A stretch of DNA of 5,263 bases. It comes from Desulfobacteraceae bacterium (GTDB taxonomy: Bacteria; Desulfobacterota; Desulfobacteria; Desulfobacterales; UBA5616). The position numbers were made by a program, and so were the translations under genes. The stretch is from the NCBI GenBank assembly GCA_030620375.1, contig JAUXEW010000203.1, forward strand, positions 1-5,263, given 5' to 3'. The notes under the pieces are model-generated. The model searched no databases. It was not told the origin of the DNA and was given only the letters and a program-made list of their open reading frames with translations. Positions 3,907 to 5,263 of this stretch are shown here, one piece after another; the stretch's first letter is position 1; the number at the start of each line of letters is the position of its first letter.

Positions 3907-4995
3907 ATGGATTATCCCAGACTGAGTAGTCCCTTAACCATAAAAAATACCACATTTAAAAACAGAATCGTTTTCCCTCCGGTCCAAACCAACTACGCCG
4001 CCCCTAATGGCGAAACCACCGAACGCCATATTAATTTTTATGAAGGTATTGCCAAAAATAATGTCGGCCTGACGATTGTTGGCGCTGCAGGCATATCCCC
4101 TTTCTCAAGGCTCGGCGACCACGCCTTTTGTCTTTACGACGATCAGCATGTTCAGTCTGGAAGGGAACTTTTTGAAGCCATAAGGAAGGGGGGTTCGGTT
4201 CCTGCGGTGCAGATCAACCATGGCGGGCGGGTCATGAACCCGAAGCTTGCCGGTGATAAACTAATCGGGCCATCGGCCATCCCTTCACCGTCAACCGATA
4301 GAATCCCTCACGAACTTACGGTTGAAGAGATCGAGGAAATCATCGGCCAATTTGTACTGACCGCTGAAAACGCCAAAAAAGCAGGGGCCCGGCTGGTGGA
4401 ATTACATGGTGCCCACAGTTTTCTGTTGAATCAATTCATGTCTCCCGCGGCCAATAAGAGGACAGATCAGTACGGTGGCAGTACGGAGAACAGGGCCCGT
4501 ATGGTGAGGGAAATCCTGAAAAAGATACGTCAAAGGGTGGGTGAAGACTTCGTACTCGGCCTCCGCATGAGTGTGGAAGAATTCGTTGAAGGTGGTTTGA
4601 CCGTCCAAGAAAGCCGTGAAATGATCAAGATGTTTATTGAGGACGGCCTCGACATCATACATGTGTCAGGCGGCGGAGTCGATTCAGGTCCCAAAATGAT
4701 TCAGGCGGCAGAAAAGGGAGACCTCATCAAGCTGGCCGGGAGAATTAAGAAAGATATGAATATTCCAGTCATAGCCGTGGGAGGGGTGCTCAAACTTGAA
4801 CAGGTGGAAAACGCACTTCAAGAAGAGTTGGCCGACATGGTGGCCATTGGCCGTGGTTTGATCGCCGACCCCGAGCTTGTCACGAAGACTATTGAGGGCA
4901 GGTCTGAAGAGATTGTCGAATGTACGGGCTGCATGCAGTGTTTCATGCCGAGTGAAGATCCCGGCATGGCCTGCGCTGTGAATGAAAATATTTAG
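3907..4995 (+). CDS. Old Yellow Enzyme-family NADH:flavin oxidoreductase with Fe-S motif, no FAD domain
   Basis: This 362-residue protein is an FMN-binding TIM barrel of the Old Yellow Enzyme (OYE) family, closest in pattern to the N-terminal part of 2,4-dienoyl-CoA reductase (FadH) and trimethylamine dehydrogenase. Motifs in order: KNRIVFPPV (18-26), QINHGGR (102-108), HGAHSFLLNQFMSP (167-180), YGGSTENR (189-196), IAVGGV (289-294) and MVAIGRGLIADPE (311-323). H167 and H170 are the substrate-binding pair. F172 sits where OYEs have the proton-donating tyrosine (Y196 in OYE1). C339, C342, C345 and C356 form a 4Fe-4S-type cluster with spacing C-x2-C-x2-C-x10-C; FadH has x2-x3-x11. The protein stops six residues after the last cysteine, whereas FadH-type enzymes (about 670 residues) continue into FAD and NAD(P) domains. 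It probably reduces an activated C=C bond in the cytoplasm, but the truncation makes activity uncertain. It may be naturally short or broken at its 3' end. Confidence 0.88.
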   Translation: MDYPRLSSPLTIKNTTFKNRIVFPPVQTNYAAPNGETTERHINFYEGIAKNNVGLTIVGAAGISPFSRLGDHAFCLYDDQHVQSGRELFEAIRKGGSVPAVQINHGGRVMNPKLAGDKLIGPSAIPSPSTDRIPHELTVEEIEEIIGQFVLTAENAKKAGARLVELHGAHSFLLNQFMSPAANKRTDQYGGSTENRARMVREILKKIRQRVGEDFVLGLRMSVEEFVEGGLTVQESREMIKMFIEDGLDIIHVSGGGVDSGPKMIQAAEKGDLIKLAGRIKKDMNIPVIAVGGVLKLEQVENALQEELADMVAIGRGLIADPELVTKTIEGRSEEIVECTGCMQCFMPSEDPGMACAVNENI

Positions 4996-5138
4996 TGTCC
5001 ATCCGAAAATGGCAGATTTTGATTCAGGCCAAGGCTATAACCCTTCCCGGACAACCCCGCAAACTTGCGGAAACGCTATTTAAACGGGTAAAGAAAGATT
5101 TTATAGAACCTGATCCGATTGAGTTATTGCATAACTAG
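4995..5138 (+). other. 47-codon unidentified reading frame after the oxidoreductase
   Basis: A frame beginning at GTG (4995-4997, overlapping the oxidoreductase stop) runs to TAG at 5136-5138. The last part, LAETLFKRVKKDFIEPD then PIELLHN, looks more protein-like than the first. The open frame extends back only to a TGA at 4983-4985. It matches nothing I recognise and shows no GxGxxG of an FAD domain, so it is not the missing oxidoreductase tail. The opening TAGTGTCCATCCG looks like an insertion-sequence end to me. A small hairpin, CCGCAA/TTGCGG (5057-5062 and 5065-5070), lies inside it without a T-run. Confidence 0.25.
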
Positions 5139-5140
5139 TG

Positions 5141-5187
5141 TTAAACTCTAAATTTAAGATGTAAAACAGTCTACCATTAAACTCTAA
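5141..5187 (+). repeat. Two 11-bp direct repeats upstream of the transporter
   Basis: TTAAACTCTAA occurs at 5141-5151 and again at 5177-5187, 36 bases apart start to start. The second copy overlaps the AAGGA ribosome site (5186-5190) of the next gene. A weak promoter (TTGCAT 5127-5132, TAAATT 5149-5154, 16-base spacer) would overlap the first copy. They could be regulator sites or a duplication scar. Confidence 0.45.
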
Positions 5188-5197
5188 GGAATTTACT

Positions 5198-5263
5198 ATG
5201 ATTAAATCTATTCCCTCAAATCGCCCTTTTTACGGATGGACTAATACTGGAATTCTTTTTACC
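5198..5263 (+). CDS. N-terminus of a major facilitator superfamily transporter (partial)
   Basis: Only 22 codons are inside the window: MIKSIPSNRPFYGW followed by TNTGILFT. A short polar N-terminus, then P-F-Y-G-W and the start of a hydrophobic helix, is the usual opening of major facilitator (MFS) transporters of the oxalate/formate antiporter and monocarboxylate type, in which YGW precedes the first membrane helix. AAGGA (5186-5190) lies seven bases before the ATG, which supports this start. It is on the same strand as the oxidoreductase, 202 bases downstream, so co-transcription is possible but not shown. Substrate unknown; the family call rests on one short motif. Confidence 0.6.
   Translation, partial: MIKSIPSNRPFYGWTNTGILFT

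Noticed and set aside
4402..4662. Leftward 86-codon frame inside the oxidoreductase
   Set aside because: It is antisense to the conserved FMN-barrel motifs and has no independent support.
4997..5241. GTCCATCCG (4997-5005) and CGGATGGAC (5233-5241) as terminal inverted repeats of an insertion sequence
   Set aside because: The right copy is the coding sequence of the conserved YGW motif of the transporter, so the match is best explained by chance; no transposase lies between.
1..5263. CRISPR array, tRNA or rRNA gene
   Set aside because: No regularly spaced repeats, cloverleaf with TTCGA-type arm or rRNA-like segment was seen on either strand.

Overview
The window looks like accessory chromosome from an anaerobic, mid-GC bacterium. 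The best guess is a Desulfobacterota (sulfate-reducer-like) genome. The guess rests on the gene mix (an arylsulfotransferase-like beta-propeller, an amidohydrolase, a FadH-type Old Yellow Enzyme with an Fe-S site, a major facilitator transporter), on an intergenic repeat I remember from that group, and on IS256-type transposase debris. No rRNA, tRNA or other taxonomic marker is present, so the assignment is inference.

Layout, left to right. Positions 2-79 are the last 25 codons of an unidentified rightward gene. A dense cluster of four short hairpins follows (80-201), ending in a strong terminator. A small repeat-rich patch (255-349) separates it from a leftward 486-residue protein (364-1824) with the repeat pattern and active-site motifs of the arylsulfotransferase superfamily. 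A 245-base divergent control region (1825-2069) holds a symmetric pair of AGGTTGAC elements and a 16-base perfect palindrome. A rightward 278-residue metal-dependent amidohydrolase (2070-2906) follows. Next come a weak terminator, half of what looks like a palindromic intergenic repeat (2966-3030), and a leftward cold-shock protein (3121-3321) with a strong terminator, a TATAAT promoter and a leader of about 128 bases. The 585 bases from 3322 to 3906 hold that leader, a stretch with nothing recognised, a decayed IS256-family transposase start (3609-3742, leftward), a TATAAT box facing right, and a possible 10-codon leader peptide. Then comes a rightward 362-residue Old Yellow Enzyme-family oxidoreductase (3907-4995). 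It ends just after its four-cysteine cluster, where FadH-type relatives continue into an FAD/NAD(P) domain. A 202-base gap with a 47-codon unidentified reading frame leads to the first 22 codons of a transporter (5198 to the window edge).

How the genes may work together: the propeller protein, amidohydrolase, flavin reductase and transporter would fit uptake and breakdown of an organic, possibly aromatic or sulfated, compound. Only the divergent propeller/amidohydrolase pair shows direct evidence of a shared control region. The cold-shock gene is an independent housekeeping unit. The most notable points are the absence of the sulfohistidine equivalent in the propeller protein, the replacement of the catalytic tyrosine by phenylalanine in the Old Yellow Enzyme, and that enzyme's Fe-S site without its usual electron-input domain. 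I found no clearly new defence, RNA or mobile system.
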